Source of the DNA: Rossellomorea orangium
Lineage (GTDB): Bacteria; Bacillota; Bacilli; Bacillales; Bacillaceae_B
DNA length: 64,000 bases
NCBI RefSeq assembly: GCF_019334305.1
Contig: NZ_JAHWGH010000018.1
Coordinates: 258,009 to 322,008 of the forward strand
Reading direction: 5' to 3'
Part shown: positions 9,739 to 18,183 of the stretch, one piece after another
How the letters are laid out: each line of letters starts with the position of its first letter
Numbering within the stretch: the first letter of the stretch is position 1
Notes under the pieces: model-generated
Database searches by the model: none
The model's input: only the letters and a program-made list of their open reading frames with translations
Told to the model about the DNA's origin: nothing
Translations under genes and position numbers: made by a program

Positions 9739-10821
9739 TTACATCTGGTTTTTTATTCGGTAAACATAAGCTAAAATTTCTGCTACTGCCTTGAAAAATT
9801 CTTCAGGAACGGCATCCCCTATTTCGGCTGAATCATAGAGTGAACGTGCGAGTGGCCGGTTCTCTACCATCACGACATCATTTTCACCTGCAATGTATTT
9901 TATTTTTTGGGCAAGGTAGTCGACACCTTTTGCCACGACATATGGGGCATCCATTTTATTTTCGTCATATTTAAGGGCAATGGCAAAATGAGTGGGATTG
10001 GTTATCACCACATCCGCTTCGGGTACTTCCTGCATCATTCGTCGCATGGCCATCTCCCGCTGCCTTTGTTTAATTTTCGACTTTATAAGGGGGTCACCTT
10101 CAATGTTTTTGTGTTCATCCTTCAAATCCTGTTTCGACATCCGAATGTTCTTCTCAAAATCATATTTCTGATAAAGAAAATCAAAAAGAGATAAGAATAA
10201 TAGAGCCAACGAAGCTGCAATGCCCATTTGGATCGTTAAACTTGCCATCGTCGTCAAGGAATCCCCAACCGACTTAAAGGATAGACTCAGTACCCGGTCG
10301 ATGTTCATCCAGAGGATGACAAATGTTATCGCCCCTACAAATGAAATCTTTAAGATTGATTTCATTAATTCTACAATTGCCCGCAATGAAAAGATTCGTT
10401 TAAACCCTTTTATGGGGTCGATCTTCTCCAATTTAGGCTGTAAAGGCTCTGTCGTGAACATAACGCCCACTTGTATATAATTAGCGACCAAACCGGCAAG
10501 GAGCGCAACGAGCATGATTGGTCCAAGAAGTAAGGCTATCTCCTTCATCAAGTCCATCGTGATGACGTGAACGGTATTTTCCGTAAGATCCATGAGCATA
10601 TATTCCTGAAATGTTTGATGAAACAAATCAAAAACGATATCCCCAATATAGGAAGCACTGAAAGTCAGAAATAAAAATACGGCAAGAAGGATGATGGCTG
10701 TATTGACATCCTGGCTTTTCGCCGTTTGACCTTTCTTTCTGGCGTCTTCCCTCTTTTTCGGGGTCGCTTTCTCTGTCTTTTCCCCACTGAAAAACTGTAA
10801 GTCTAATGATAGCCACTGCAA
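9739..10821 (-). CDS. flhB: Flagellar export switch protein FlhB
   Basis: Export protein that switches specificity from rod/hook to filament substrates. Four membrane helices are followed by the cytoplasmic domain with the self-cleaving NPTH motif at about residues 275-278. I place the start at a TTG preceded by GGAGG with an eight-base gap; this gives 360 residues and an N-terminus ending in SLDLQFFSGEKTEKAT, in register with B. subtilis FlhB. The longer reading begins with a TTG inside the ribosome binding site. A free-standing relative of its C-terminal domain is ylqH near 38837. Confidence 0.96.
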   Translation of the reverse strand: MQWLSLDLQFFSGEKTEKATPKKREDARKKGQTAKSQDVNTAIILLAVFLFLTFSASYIGDIVFDLFHQTFQEYMLMDLTENTVHVITMDLMKEIALLLGPIMLVALLAGLVANYIQVGVMFTTEPLQPKLEKIDPIKGFKRIFSLRAIVELMKSILKISFVGAITFVILWMNIDRVLSLSFKSVGDSLTTMASLTIQMGIAASLALLFLSLFDFLYQKYDFEKNIRMSKQDLKDEHKNIEGDPLIKSKIKQRQREMAMRRMMQEVPEADVVITNPTHFAIALKYDENKMDAPYVVAKGVDYLAQKIKYIAGENDVVMVENRPLARSLYDSAEIGDAVPEEFFKAVAEILAYVYRIKNQM

Positions 10822-10822
10822 T

Positions 10823-11599
10823 TTACGTGCCTCCAATAATTTTCATTAAATCCCTCATGGTTACAAACATCATTTCAAATAACTGCTGCACGACAGCAAA
10901 CGTGACCCCCATGACTATGAACAATACGATAAACGCTACGGCAATCTTAATAGGAAAACCCACGACGAATACGTTTAACTGGGGTACGGTCCGTGCTACG
11001 ATTCCCAGTGCCACGTCTACCAGGAATAATGTAGCGACCACAGGAACGGACATTTGGAAGGCAATGACGAACATGGAATTAAAGGCCGAAATGACGTAAT
11101 CGGCTAAGTTCTCATTACCAAATGGAATCCACGGCCGGTCGATGGGAATTAATTGATAGCTATAGAAGATCCCATCGAGTAATAGATGATGACCATTAAG
11201 GGCAAGCAATAGCAATAGGGCGAATGTATACAGATATTGTCCTGTCAAAGGACTTTGGGCACCTGTTTGAGGATCAATCACGTTTGCAATGGCAAAACCC
11301 ATCTGAAAATCTATGAATCCCCCTGCAATCTGAATGGCAGACACAATCATATAGGCAACAAAACCGATCAACAGGCCGACCATGGCTTCTTTCATGATCA
11401 ATAAGAAGTACTGGCCATTGATTTCAAAAGCCTTTGAATCAATGGTGTAATACATCACCCAGGAAAGCACAACTGAAAAGGCGATCCGGTGCTGTGCAGG
11501 TATATTCCGGTATGAAAATAACGGCATCGTGACAAAAAATGCCGAAACCCTGACAAACACGAGCAGGTATACCGATAGAACGGGTACGAGTTCAGCCAT
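10823..11599 (-). CDS. fliR: Flagellar export apparatus protein FliR
   Basis: Membrane protein of 258 residues with about six hydrophobic helices; with FliP and FliQ it builds the export gate. The central stretch (IDFQMGFAIANVIDPQTGAQ) is the conserved FliR signature. The stop codon lies one base ahead of the flhB start I chose. The ribosome binding site is weak (AGGGTAAGAGA), and the gene begins only a few bases after fliQ, so coupled translation is likely. Confidence 0.95.
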   Translation of the reverse strand: MAELVPVLSVYLLVFVRVSAFFVTMPLFSYRNIPAQHRIAFSVVLSWVMYYTIDSKAFEINGQYFLLIMKEAMVGLLIGFVAYMIVSAIQIAGGFIDFQMGFAIANVIDPQTGAQSPLTGQYLYTFALLLLLALNGHHLLLDGIFYSYQLIPIDRPWIPFGNENLADYVISAFNSMFVIAFQMSVPVVATLFLVDVALGIVARTVPQLNVFVVGFPIKIAVAFIVLFIVMGVTFAVVQQLFEMMFVTMRDLMKIIGGT

Positions 11600-11603
11600 T
11601 CTC

Positions 11604-11873
11604 TTACCCTACGAACCTTGTTAAATCCGAAAAAATTTGAGATGTATATGTCACAAGCTTTGTTAACATCCACGGTCCAAAGAAAACAATACCGATCATG
11701 ACGGCCACAATTTTCGGGATGAATGCAAGTGTCTGTTCTTGTATTTGTGTTGTGGCCTGGAATATACTGACGATCAACCCGACAACAAGGGCCAAAAGCA
11801 ACAATGGCCCTGACACGATGAGAGTTACGTAGATTCCCCTCTCTGCTATGGCAATTACGGATTCAGCATTCAT
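11604..11873 (-). CDS. fliQ: Flagellar export apparatus protein FliQ
   Basis: Protein of 89 residues, exactly the family length, with two membrane helices separated by a short loop containing FQATTQIQEQTLAFIPKI, the FliQ hallmark. Four copies pack with FliP and FliR in the export gate. It sits between fliP and fliR in the standard order. Confidence 0.96.
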   Translation of the reverse strand: MNAESVIAIAERGIYVTLIVSGPLLLLALVVGLIVSIFQATTQIQEQTLAFIPKIVAVMIGIVFFGPWMLTKLVTYTSQIFSDLTRFVG

Positions 11874-11887
11874 TGAAACTCACCTAC

Positions 11888-12553
11888 TTAAAAGCTTTGT
11901 AAAAGAGATTTTATTACTAAATACCAGCCGTCCACTAAAACAAACAATAAAATTTTGAACGGCAGGGAAATCATGACTGGCGGAAGCATCATCATCCCCA
12001 TGGACATAAGGACACTTGCTACGACCATGTCGATGACCAGGAATGGAATGAAAATCATGAAACCGATTTGAAACGCCGTCTTGATTTCACTTAATGCAAA
12101 AGCCGGCACTAAGGATGTAAGCGGAATATCTTTCACTGACTCCGGGCGTTCAGCACCTGAATATTCCAGAAATAACTCCAAATCCTTTTGTCTTGTCTGC
12201 TTACTCATAAACTCTTTAAATGGTATAGATGCCTTGTCATAAGCTTGTTCCAGATTGATTTCCTCATTAAACAAAGGAGTCAGGGCTTCATCATTCACCT
12301 CTTGGAAAGTAGGAGCCATAATAAAGAATGTAAGAAATAAAGAAAGTCCAATTAACACTTGATTTGGCGGCATTTGCTGTGTGGCAAGTGATGTCCGTAC
12401 GAATGACAGGACAATCATGATCCGGGTAAATGAGGTCATCAATATCAGAATACTTGGTGCGAGCGATAAGACGGTGAACAGCAATAACAGCTTTACACTC
12501 GTGGAAACATTATCTGCCGAACTGCTGTTAAAAAACTCCATGAATTCATTCAT
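11888..12553 (-). CDS. fliP: Flagellar export apparatus protein FliP
   Basis: Protein of 221 residues, the main gate component (five copies). Conserved blocks RTSLATQQMPPNQVLIGL and GFMIFIPFLVIDMVVASVLMSMGMMMLPP are present, with four membrane helices. This Bacillus form lacks the long cleaved signal peptide of enteric FliP. It overlaps the end of fliO by eight bases. Confidence 0.97.
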   Translation of the reverse strand: MNEFMEFFNSSSADNVSTSVKLLLLFTVLSLAPSILILMTSFTRIMIVLSFVRTSLATQQMPPNQVLIGLSLFLTFFIMAPTFQEVNDEALTPLFNEEINLEQAYDKASIPFKEFMSKQTRQKDLELFLEYSGAERPESVKDIPLTSLVPAFALSEIKTAFQIGFMIFIPFLVIDMVVASVLMSMGMMMLPPVMISLPFKILLFVLVDGWYLVIKSLLQSF

Positions 12554-13181
12554 CTGAATGATTCCCCTTGTTCTTTAACTCTTCAAGCATCTTTTTTCTT
12601 CCCTTGTTCATTTCCTCAAGCTGGGATTTCAACTGTGACTGAAATGAGCTTTCAGCGGATTTAGGAGCTGTCCCCTTAAGCTTCGTCATCAAGCTTGATA
12701 TCGTTGTTTTAGCGATAGGAATTTGGGGTTCTTTATAGTAAGAGAGAATCTCTTCTTTTTCCCCCTCATCCTTTACCTCTTTTAAAAGCTGTATGTCTTC
12801 ACCTACACCGAGTACGAGTACCTGTTTGCCTACCTTTACAATCTGGACGGAGCGATTACCTCCAAGAGGGGCTCCGCCTAAATGATTGATTAACTTTGTC
12901 TGTTGAAACGATCTTCCCTTTTGATTGATGAACTTCAATAATAAATAAATGAGTGCCACGACAAAGACCAGGGCGATGATCATCTTAAGGTAATCTACAA
13001 ACGTAACGGAAGTGGCGATTCCTGTTTCTGAACCATCCCCTCCATTCGTTTGTTGCCCACTGCATGTATCCGGATGTTCAATGCAGTCCTTCACATTATT
13101 CACTTCTGCATGTGCTGTATGTTGCACGGATCCAACCAATAGGAAGAACAGAATGCTTATTAGAATTTGAAACTTTTTCAA
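12546..13181 (-). CDS. fliO: Flagellar biosynthesis protein FliO (FliZ in older Bacillus naming)
   Basis: Protein of 211 residues from the TTG I prefer, which has AAGGTG six bases upstream and gives a KKFQILISILFFLLVG signal-like N-terminus ending near an AHA cleavage-type site. A single transmembrane segment near residues 67-90 separates a short extracytoplasmic part with two cysteines from a basic cytoplasmic tail. FliO helps FliP assemble. The alternative GTG start adds three residues. It follows cheY and overlaps fliP. Confidence 0.9.
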   Translation of the reverse strand: MKKFQILISILFFLLVGSVQHTAHAEVNNVKDCIEHPDTCSGQQTNGGDGSETGIATSVTFVDYLKMIIALVFVVALIYLLLKFINQKGRSFQQTKLINHLGGAPLGGNRSVQIVKVGKQVLVLGVGEDIQLLKEVKDEGEKEEILSYYKEPQIPIAKTTISSLMTKLKGTAPKSAESSFQSQLKSQLEEMNKGRKKMLEELKNKGNHSDE

Positions 13182-13203
13182 TACATGCACCTTCTTATTG
13201 ATG

Positions 13204-13566
13204 TTAGCTTAACGCTTTCTGAATCGCTTCAATGACGCGATCGGCCTGGAACGGCTTTACGATAAAGTCCTTCGCTCCCGCCTGGATGGCATCGATGACC
13301 ATGGCCTGTTGTCCCATAGCAGAACACATGATGATTTTCGCACCGGCATCAATCGCTTTGATTTCTTTCAAAGCTGCGATTCCATCTTTTTCAGGCATTG
13401 TAATATCCATGGTGACAAGGTCCGGTTTTAATTCTTTATATTTATCGACAGCCTGACTTCCATCCGCTGCTTCTCCTACTACCTCAAACCCATTTTTTGT
13501 TAAGATATCCTTGATCATCATTCTCATAAAGGCTGCATCATCCACGATAAGAATTTTATTTGCCAT
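13204..13566 (-). CDS. cheY: Chemotaxis response regulator CheY
   Basis: Single receiver domain of 120 residues. Phospho-accepting Asp54 lies in VTMDITMPEKDG, the acidic pair Asp9/Asp10 in LIVDDAAFMRMM, and the lysine in FIVKPF. CheY-P binds FliM/FliY at the switch. The start ATG with GGAGG nine bases upstream matches the B. subtilis protein; an ATG three codons further upstream would fall closer to the ribosome binding site. It sits between fliY and fliO, as in B. subtilis, rather than with the other che genes. Confidence 0.97.
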   Translation of the reverse strand: MANKILIVDDAAFMRMMIKDILTKNGFEVVGEAADGSQAVDKYKELKPDLVTMDITMPEKDGIAALKEIKAIDAGAKIIMCSAMGQQAMVIDAIQAGAKDFIVKPFQADRVIEAIQKALS

Positions 13567-13604
13567 TATCTTCATCCTCCATCATCTAATTAAGAATCAT
13601 TTCA

Positions 13605-14762
13605 TTACTTTAATTTTTTTATTCGATCACTTTGACTGACGATGTCCGTAATCCGGACGCCAAAGTTTTCATCAATCACAACGACTTCTCCCTTGGCCAT
13701 TAGCTGGCTGTTCACCAGTATATCCACCGGTTCTCCCGCTAACTTATCCAGTTCGATGATCGATCCTGAAGATAATTCCAGGATGTCCCTGACTGATCGG
13801 TTTGTTCTCCCTAGCTCCACTGTTACCTGAAGGGGGATATCCAATAACATATTCAGGTTTTTGGTTTCCTGCTGTCCTAGGCCAGCCGGTTCAAAGCTGC
13901 TAAATGTAGCAGGTTGCACATTTACTGGCTCAGTGTACGATCCTTGGCCACCTAAATGCTGTGGATGCGACTGTGTTCTGTCTGAAGTTTCCTGAGCATG
14001 ATGATCTAATGATTCTGGTGCTCTATTAGGTGCGTCCACAGGCGAAGCTGCAACTGCCACTTCTTCCTCAGCACCACCATTCATCAATTCATCTACAAGG
14101 CTTCTGGCAAAACTTAACGGCAGTAACTGCATGATATTAGAATCGATCAGATCTCCAATCTTTAAAGAAAAAGATACCTTTACAAGAAGATCCTGATCCG
14201 GCAGATTCTCCTCACCTTCGCCTTGTGGAATATACATAAGATCAATAGACGGAGGTGAAATATCCACTTTCTTGCTGAATACCGTCGACATGGATGTAGC
14301 AGCAGAACCCATCATTTGGTTCATGGCTTCCTGGACAGCACTGAGCTGAATTTCACCTAAATCACCCGAAGGATTTCGGCCATCCCCACCAAGCATCAAA
14401 TCGGCAATGATTGAGGCATCCGATTGTTTAATCACCAGTAAATTCACACCGGAAAATCCTTCAGTATATTTAACTTGGATGGCTACATATGGATGTGGGA
14501 ATTCTTCCTCTAAATAATTCTTATTAATAATGGATACTTTAGGGGTCGTTATCTCTACCTTCTGGTTAAGCAATGTGGAAAGTGCTGTTGCTGAACTCCC
14601 GAAAGATATGTTCCCGATCTCACCTAAAGCATCTTCTTCCATCGAGCTGATATAATCACTCATATTGATCTCTTTACGGTCTTCTATCGCTTCTTCAGGC
14701 TCTGCTGATCCTCGAAGCAATGCATCTATTTCATCTTGCGATAACATATCATCACTCATCAT
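13605..14762 (-). CDS. fliY: Flagellar switch protein and CheY-P phosphatase FliY
   Basis: Switch component of 385 residues found in Gram-positive bacteria in place of a short FliN. In order: an N-terminal CheY-binding peptide (LSQDEIDALLRGS), two CheC-type phosphatase helices (EIGNISFGSSATAL and AVQEAMNQMMGSA), a variable linker rich in Glu/Gln/Ser near residues 225-285, and a C-terminal SpoA/FliN domain. It both completes the C ring and dephosphorylates CheY-P. The start overlaps the last codons of fliM. Confidence 0.96.
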   Translation of the reverse strand: MMSDDMLSQDEIDALLRGSAEPEEAIEDRKEINMSDYISSMEEDALGEIGNISFGSSATALSTLLNQKVEITTPKVSIINKNYLEEEFPHPYVAIQVKYTEGFSGVNLLVIKQSDASIIADLMLGGDGRNPSGDLGEIQLSAVQEAMNQMMGSAATSMSTVFSKKVDISPPSIDLMYIPQGEGEENLPDQDLLVKVSFSLKIGDLIDSNIMQLLPLSFARSLVDELMNGGAEEEVAVAASPVDAPNRAPESLDHHAQETSDRTQSHPQHLGGQGSYTEPVNVQPATFSSFEPAGLGQQETKNLNMLLDIPLQVTVELGRTNRSVRDILELSSGSIIELDKLAGEPVDILVNSQLMAKGEVVVIDENFGVRITDIVSQSDRIKKLK

Positions 14763-15750
14763 CGTCTTCTCCCCCCTTCAATGAATCTAATATTTGGACA
14801 GCCATTCTTTTATTTGATTTACCTGGCTGAGCCGTAAACTTAGGAATCTCACCCACTCGAATAGTCAAAGGATCATCGATTCGTGTTTTCATTTCAATGA
14901 CATCACCGATTGAAAGCATAAGGAATTCCTCAATCGTAATATCCGATTGGCCTAATTCAGCGACAATCGGTACATGCGCCTGCTTGATTCTTCTTTCAAG
15001 AAGAGCGGTGTCTTCAGGGTTACTTTCCTTCCGTTTTGACTCCATCCAATAACTGCCTGATAGCTTCGGAAGAATGGGCTCCAATACAACGTGGGGAATG
15101 CAAATATTGATCATTCCACTCGTTTCACCTATCGTTGTATTCAACGAAATGACCACTACGGTCTCATTGGGAGAGACCATTTGTAGAAACTGAGGATTTA
15201 CTTCAAATTCTGCAAATACCGGATCAACATCCACCACTGTGCTCCAAGCTTCTCTGAGATTCTCAAACGCTTTTTCAAATAATTGGCTCATGATCCTGGT
15301 TTCAATTTCAGTCAATGACTCAACCTTATTGACGCTGACCCCTTTTCCACCCATCACACGGTCCATCATGGAATAAGCAATATTCGGATTGATTTCCATG
15401 AGGATCCTTCCGTCAAGCGGCGGCAGTTCATACACATTCAAGATTGTCATTTTCGGAACGGAACGTATGAATTCTTCATAAGGAATTTGATCGGCAGAAG
15501 CCACGTTTATTTGAACATATGTTCTTAATTGGGCAGAAAAATAAGTCGTTAAAATTCTTGCAAAGTTCTCATGGATTCTGGTCAGACTTCTGATTTGATC
15601 TTTGGAAAACCGGAGTGCCCTCTTAAAATCATATACTTTGACTTTTTTCTCTTCTTCTTCTTTCTTGAAATCATCCGCACTCATCTCCCCTGTGTTTAGG
15701 GCAGATAACAATGCGTCAATTTCGCTTTGGGACAATATTTCACTTGCCAT
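14752..15750 (-). CDS. fliM: Flagellar motor switch protein FliM
   Basis: Protein of 332 residues. The N-terminal CheY-P docking peptide (LSQSEIDALLSAL) is followed by an acidic/basic linker, the CheC-like middle domain without phosphatase residues, and a C-terminal SpoA domain. It joins FliG to FliY in the C ring. It follows fliL by 34 bases and overlaps fliY, so the switch proteins are co-translated. Confidence 0.97.
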   Translation of the reverse strand: MASEILSQSEIDALLSALNTGEMSADDFKKEEEEKKVKVYDFKRALRFSKDQIRSLTRIHENFARILTTYFSAQLRTYVQINVASADQIPYEEFIRSVPKMTILNVYELPPLDGRILMEINPNIAYSMMDRVMGGKGVSVNKVESLTEIETRIMSQLFEKAFENLREAWSTVVDVDPVFAEFEVNPQFLQMVSPNETVVVISLNTTIGETSGMINICIPHVVLEPILPKLSGSYWMESKRKESNPEDTALLERRIKQAHVPIVAELGQSDITIEEFLMLSIGDVIEMKTRIDDPLTIRVGEIPKFTAQPGKSNKRMAVQILDSLKGGEDDDE

Positions 15751-15784
15751 CTCTCCACCTCCAAACCTTCCACTCGCTGGTGTC

Positions 15785-16210
15785 TCATTGAATCATCATA
15801 GAGGTGATATACACTTTTTCTACTGCGCCTTCCTGCATAAGGGAGTTCACTTTGTCTTTCACCTTGGTTTCGACCAATTCTTTACCTTTTTTCCCTTGCA
15901 GTTCTTCCGCTTTCAATTCTGAAAGCTCTTCTATGATAATATTATTTACCTGAAAGTCTCTCTTTTCTAATTCTTTCTTTGCTTTCTTGCTATCCGTCTG
16001 GATTTTAAAAGAAATCCGGATAAAATCGTTGCTCATTAAATTCGTTGTCGTTTCAGGTATATCCACCGAGTTTTCTATCACTTCCTCAATGGAAGGCCCT
16101 TTTGCCTTCTCTTCCCCTGAAAACCTAAGAATGACAACCAAGGCAATAACACCGACGAGGGTTATGGTCACCAATGAAATCATCATGATGGTAAGGGCTT
16201 TACTCTTCAA
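15785..16210 (-). CDS. fliL: Flagellar basal body-associated protein FliL
   Basis: Membrane protein of 141 residues with one N-terminal transmembrane helix (LTIMMISLVTITLVGVIALVVI) and an extracytoplasmic stomatin-like domain; the family supports stator function. The start is TTG with GAGGGAG six bases upstream, overlapping the flbD stop codon, so it is likely coupled to flbD translation. Confidence 0.93.
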   Translation of the reverse strand: MKSKALTIMMISLVTITLVGVIALVVILRFSGEEKAKGPSIEEVIENSVDIPETTTNLMSNDFIRISFKIQTDSKKAKKELEKRDFQVNNIIIEELSELKAEELQGKKGKELVETKVKDKVNSLMQEGAVEKVYITSMMIQ

Positions 16211-16422
16211 TTTTTACTCCCTCCCTCCTGTTGTAAATTCAGTAGATTCGCTTTTTGGTAGAAAGAAAGTGACAGGGCATCCACCTCGTCCACTGTTTCT
16301 TTCACAACATACCGTCTACCGTTCGTTAACAGGATGGTCGTATCAGGAAACGCTTCGATTGTTTCTATGTATAGGGCATTTAACGTAAACGATTTACCAT
16401 TCAGTCTTGTTAAAGTAATCAA
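16207..16422 (-). CDS. swrD: FlbD/SwrD family protein, motor power factor
   Basis: Small protein of 71 residues beginning MITLTRLNGKSFTLNALYIETIEAFPDTTI, the FlbD family pattern. In B. subtilis the homologue SwrD raises flagellar torque and is needed for swarming. The start is TTG, fixed by the conserved N-terminus. No ribosome binding site lies directly upstream: the AAGGGAGGAA is separated from the start by a 44-base perfect-ended hairpin. The gene ends inside the start region of fliL. Confidence 0.92.
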   Translation of the reverse strand: MITLTRLNGKSFTLNALYIETIEAFPDTTILLTNGRRYVVKETVDEVDALSLSFYQKANLLNLQQEGGSKN

Positions 16423-16430
16423 TAGTTTTT

Positions 16431-16474
16431 GGGACTGACTAAGCGGATCAGCTGCTTACCGATCAGTCAGTCCC
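16431..16474 (-). repeat. Hairpin family copy D between Shine-Dalgarno and start of flbD
   Basis: An inverted repeat with GGGACTGACT and AGTCAGTCCC arms and an inner TAAGC/GCTTA stem. On the minus strand it is preceded at once by AAGGGAGGAA (16475-16484) and followed by AAAAACTA and the flbD TTG. It lacks a T run, so it should not terminate. Removing it would leave the ribosome binding site eight bases from the start codon, an ideal gap. Confidence 0.85.
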
Positions 16475-16493
16475 TTCCTCCCTTAAGTACGTA

Positions 16494-17717
16494 TTATCGC
16501 TTCAAGTTTACAAGCTCTTGCAGGATTTCATCTGACGTCGTGATGATACGCGTGTTTGCCTGGAACCCACGTTGGGCAGTAATCATTTCCGTGAATTCTT
16601 CGGAAAGGTCTACGTTTGACATTTCAAGAGATCCGGATTGGAGTGACCCGCGTCCATCTCCTGCAACCCCCTGATTCGGAAGACCTGAGTTGTTCGAAGC
16701 CTGAAACAGATTGTTTCCTGCTTTCGTCAACCCACCGGGATTGGAGAAAGTAGCCAACGCCAATTGGCTCAGCACTCTTACTTCACCGTTTGAAAACACT
16801 CCGTTCACTTCACCGGAAGAACCGATATTGAAGCTTTCCAGATATCCCTCTGAGTTTCCATCAACAGTATCTACGTTAGCAGAAGAGGAGCTGTCGAACT
16901 GAGTGATTTTAGAGAAATCCAGGTCAATAGTTTGTGTCTGAGTTCCACCTGTTTGATTATCTAATGTAATAGGAAACGGCATCTGAGAAGTCATTTTCCC
17001 TTGCTCGTCGAAAGTCAATGAAGTCGTTTGACCTTGAGACAATGTAACATCATTTGTAAGACTGGAGATCGTAACACCCCATGTATTCTGGGCTGTCTTT
17101 GTCATTAATAATCTAAGACTGATATCCTTTCCGAGCGAATCCTTTACTTTGGTTTCCAGTTCCACTTCTGTACCATTTGGTGCACTGGACTTCAAGTTCC
17201 CATTGTAGGAAGCTTCTGTTGTCGCTTGTGGTGCCATGGTCGTATTCGTATCAATTTTAATATCCTCAGCACCGCTTTTATTGACTTCACCCGCAGCATT
17301 AACTGGATACCCCTGCACCAAATTCCCTTGACCAGTCACAAGATTTCCATTTGAGTCCAAATAAAAGTTTCCTGCACGGGTGAACATTTCGTTGTTACCT
17401 TGTCTGACAACGAAGTATCCGTCTCCTGAAATGGCAACATCCAATGATCGTCCGGTTGTCTGAAGGCTCCCCTGTGTTTGAATTGTATCAATTGATGATA
17501 AGGAAGATCCCAGACCCACTTGCTTTGCATTCTGACCTCCACGGTTAGCAGTTGCTCTACTGGCACCGGACACGGTCTGGTTCATGAGATCCTGGAACGT
17601 CACCCGGCCTTTTTTATAACCGTACGTATTCACGTTTGCAATATTATTACCGATGACGTCGAGTTTTGTTTGAAAATTTTTCATTCCACTTATACCTGAA
17701 TACATTGAACGTAGCAT
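16494..17717 (-). CDS. flgE: Flagellar hook protein FlgE
   Basis: Hook protein of 407 residues. The N-terminal rod-type helix (MLRSMYSGISGMKNFQTKLDVIGNNIANVNTYGYKK) and the C-terminal helix (SNVDLSEEFTEMITAQRGFQANTRIITTSDEILQ) are the axial-protein hallmarks. It follows the TIGR02530-type gene and precedes flbD. The middle (about residues 140-300) is much longer than in B. subtilis 168, whose hook protein is about 264 residues, and resembles the long enteric form. An AAGGGG ribosome binding site precedes the ATG. Confidence 0.94.
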   Translation of the reverse strand: MLRSMYSGISGMKNFQTKLDVIGNNIANVNTYGYKKGRVTFQDLMNQTVSGASRATANRGGQNAKQVGLGSSLSSIDTIQTQGSLQTTGRSLDVAISGDGYFVVRQGNNEMFTRAGNFYLDSNGNLVTGQGNLVQGYPVNAAGEVNKSGAEDIKIDTNTTMAPQATTEASYNGNLKSSAPNGTEVELETKVKDSLGKDISLRLLMTKTAQNTWGVTISSLTNDVTLSQGQTTSLTFDEQGKMTSQMPFPITLDNQTGGTQTQTIDLDFSKITQFDSSSSANVDTVDGNSEGYLESFNIGSSGEVNGVFSNGEVRVLSQLALATFSNPGGLTKAGNNLFQASNNSGLPNQGVAGDGRGSLQSGSLEMSNVDLSEEFTEMITAQRGFQANTRIITTSDEILQELVNLKR

Positions 17718-17788
17718 GAATGTTTTCCCCTTTCGTATGAGCTGCTTCAGTCATTCCACAGCGTTAGGCTTCCTTTTTAAGGTCCGGC

Positions 17789-18172
17789 CTATGAATCAAT
17801 TAATATCGTACCGTTAATATTCGTGAAAATTTGAGAATAAGCTTCTTCTCTGTCCAATGCCGTGATCACTGTTTGATTCTTAGCACTCACAATCAAGGCG
17901 GCGTCCTTCAATATCACGAGAGAATCCTTTACGCCTTTCCCTTTTGCCTCATTCACTCTCTTCCCGATTTCATCCCAGGTCTCCTTAGAAATGGAAATCC
18001 CTCTTTGTTCCATCCTCACCTTCGCATGTTTACTTATTTGTATTGGACGTACGTCTTGAATCGCTTCGTCCAATTGAGCTGAAAAAGACGGGCTTGCAGA
18101 TCGATTAACTGCTTTCTTATGGTACTGAGGTGTGATAGGTTGCGGTGAGCGATGAAAATACGTCTTTTCCAT
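17789..18172 (-). CDS. Flagellar operon protein, TIGR02530 family, function unknown
   Basis: Protein of 127 residues, without signal peptide or membrane segment. The core (ISKHAKVRMEQRGISISKETWDEIGKRV ... DSLVILKDAALIVSAKNQTVITALD) matches what I recall of the small family found between flgD and flgE in many Firmicutes and other flagellated bacteria. The N-terminal 45 residues are basic and disordered-looking. Its place between the hook cap and the hook gene suggests a role in hook assembly, which is inference only. Confidence 0.85.
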   Translation of the reverse strand: MEKTYFHRSPQPITPQYHKKAVNRSASPSFSAQLDEAIQDVRPIQISKHAKVRMEQRGISISKETWDEIGKRVNEAKGKGVKDSLVILKDAALIVSAKNQTVITALDREEAYSQIFTNINGTILIDS

Positions 18173-18183
18173 TCAACCACTCC

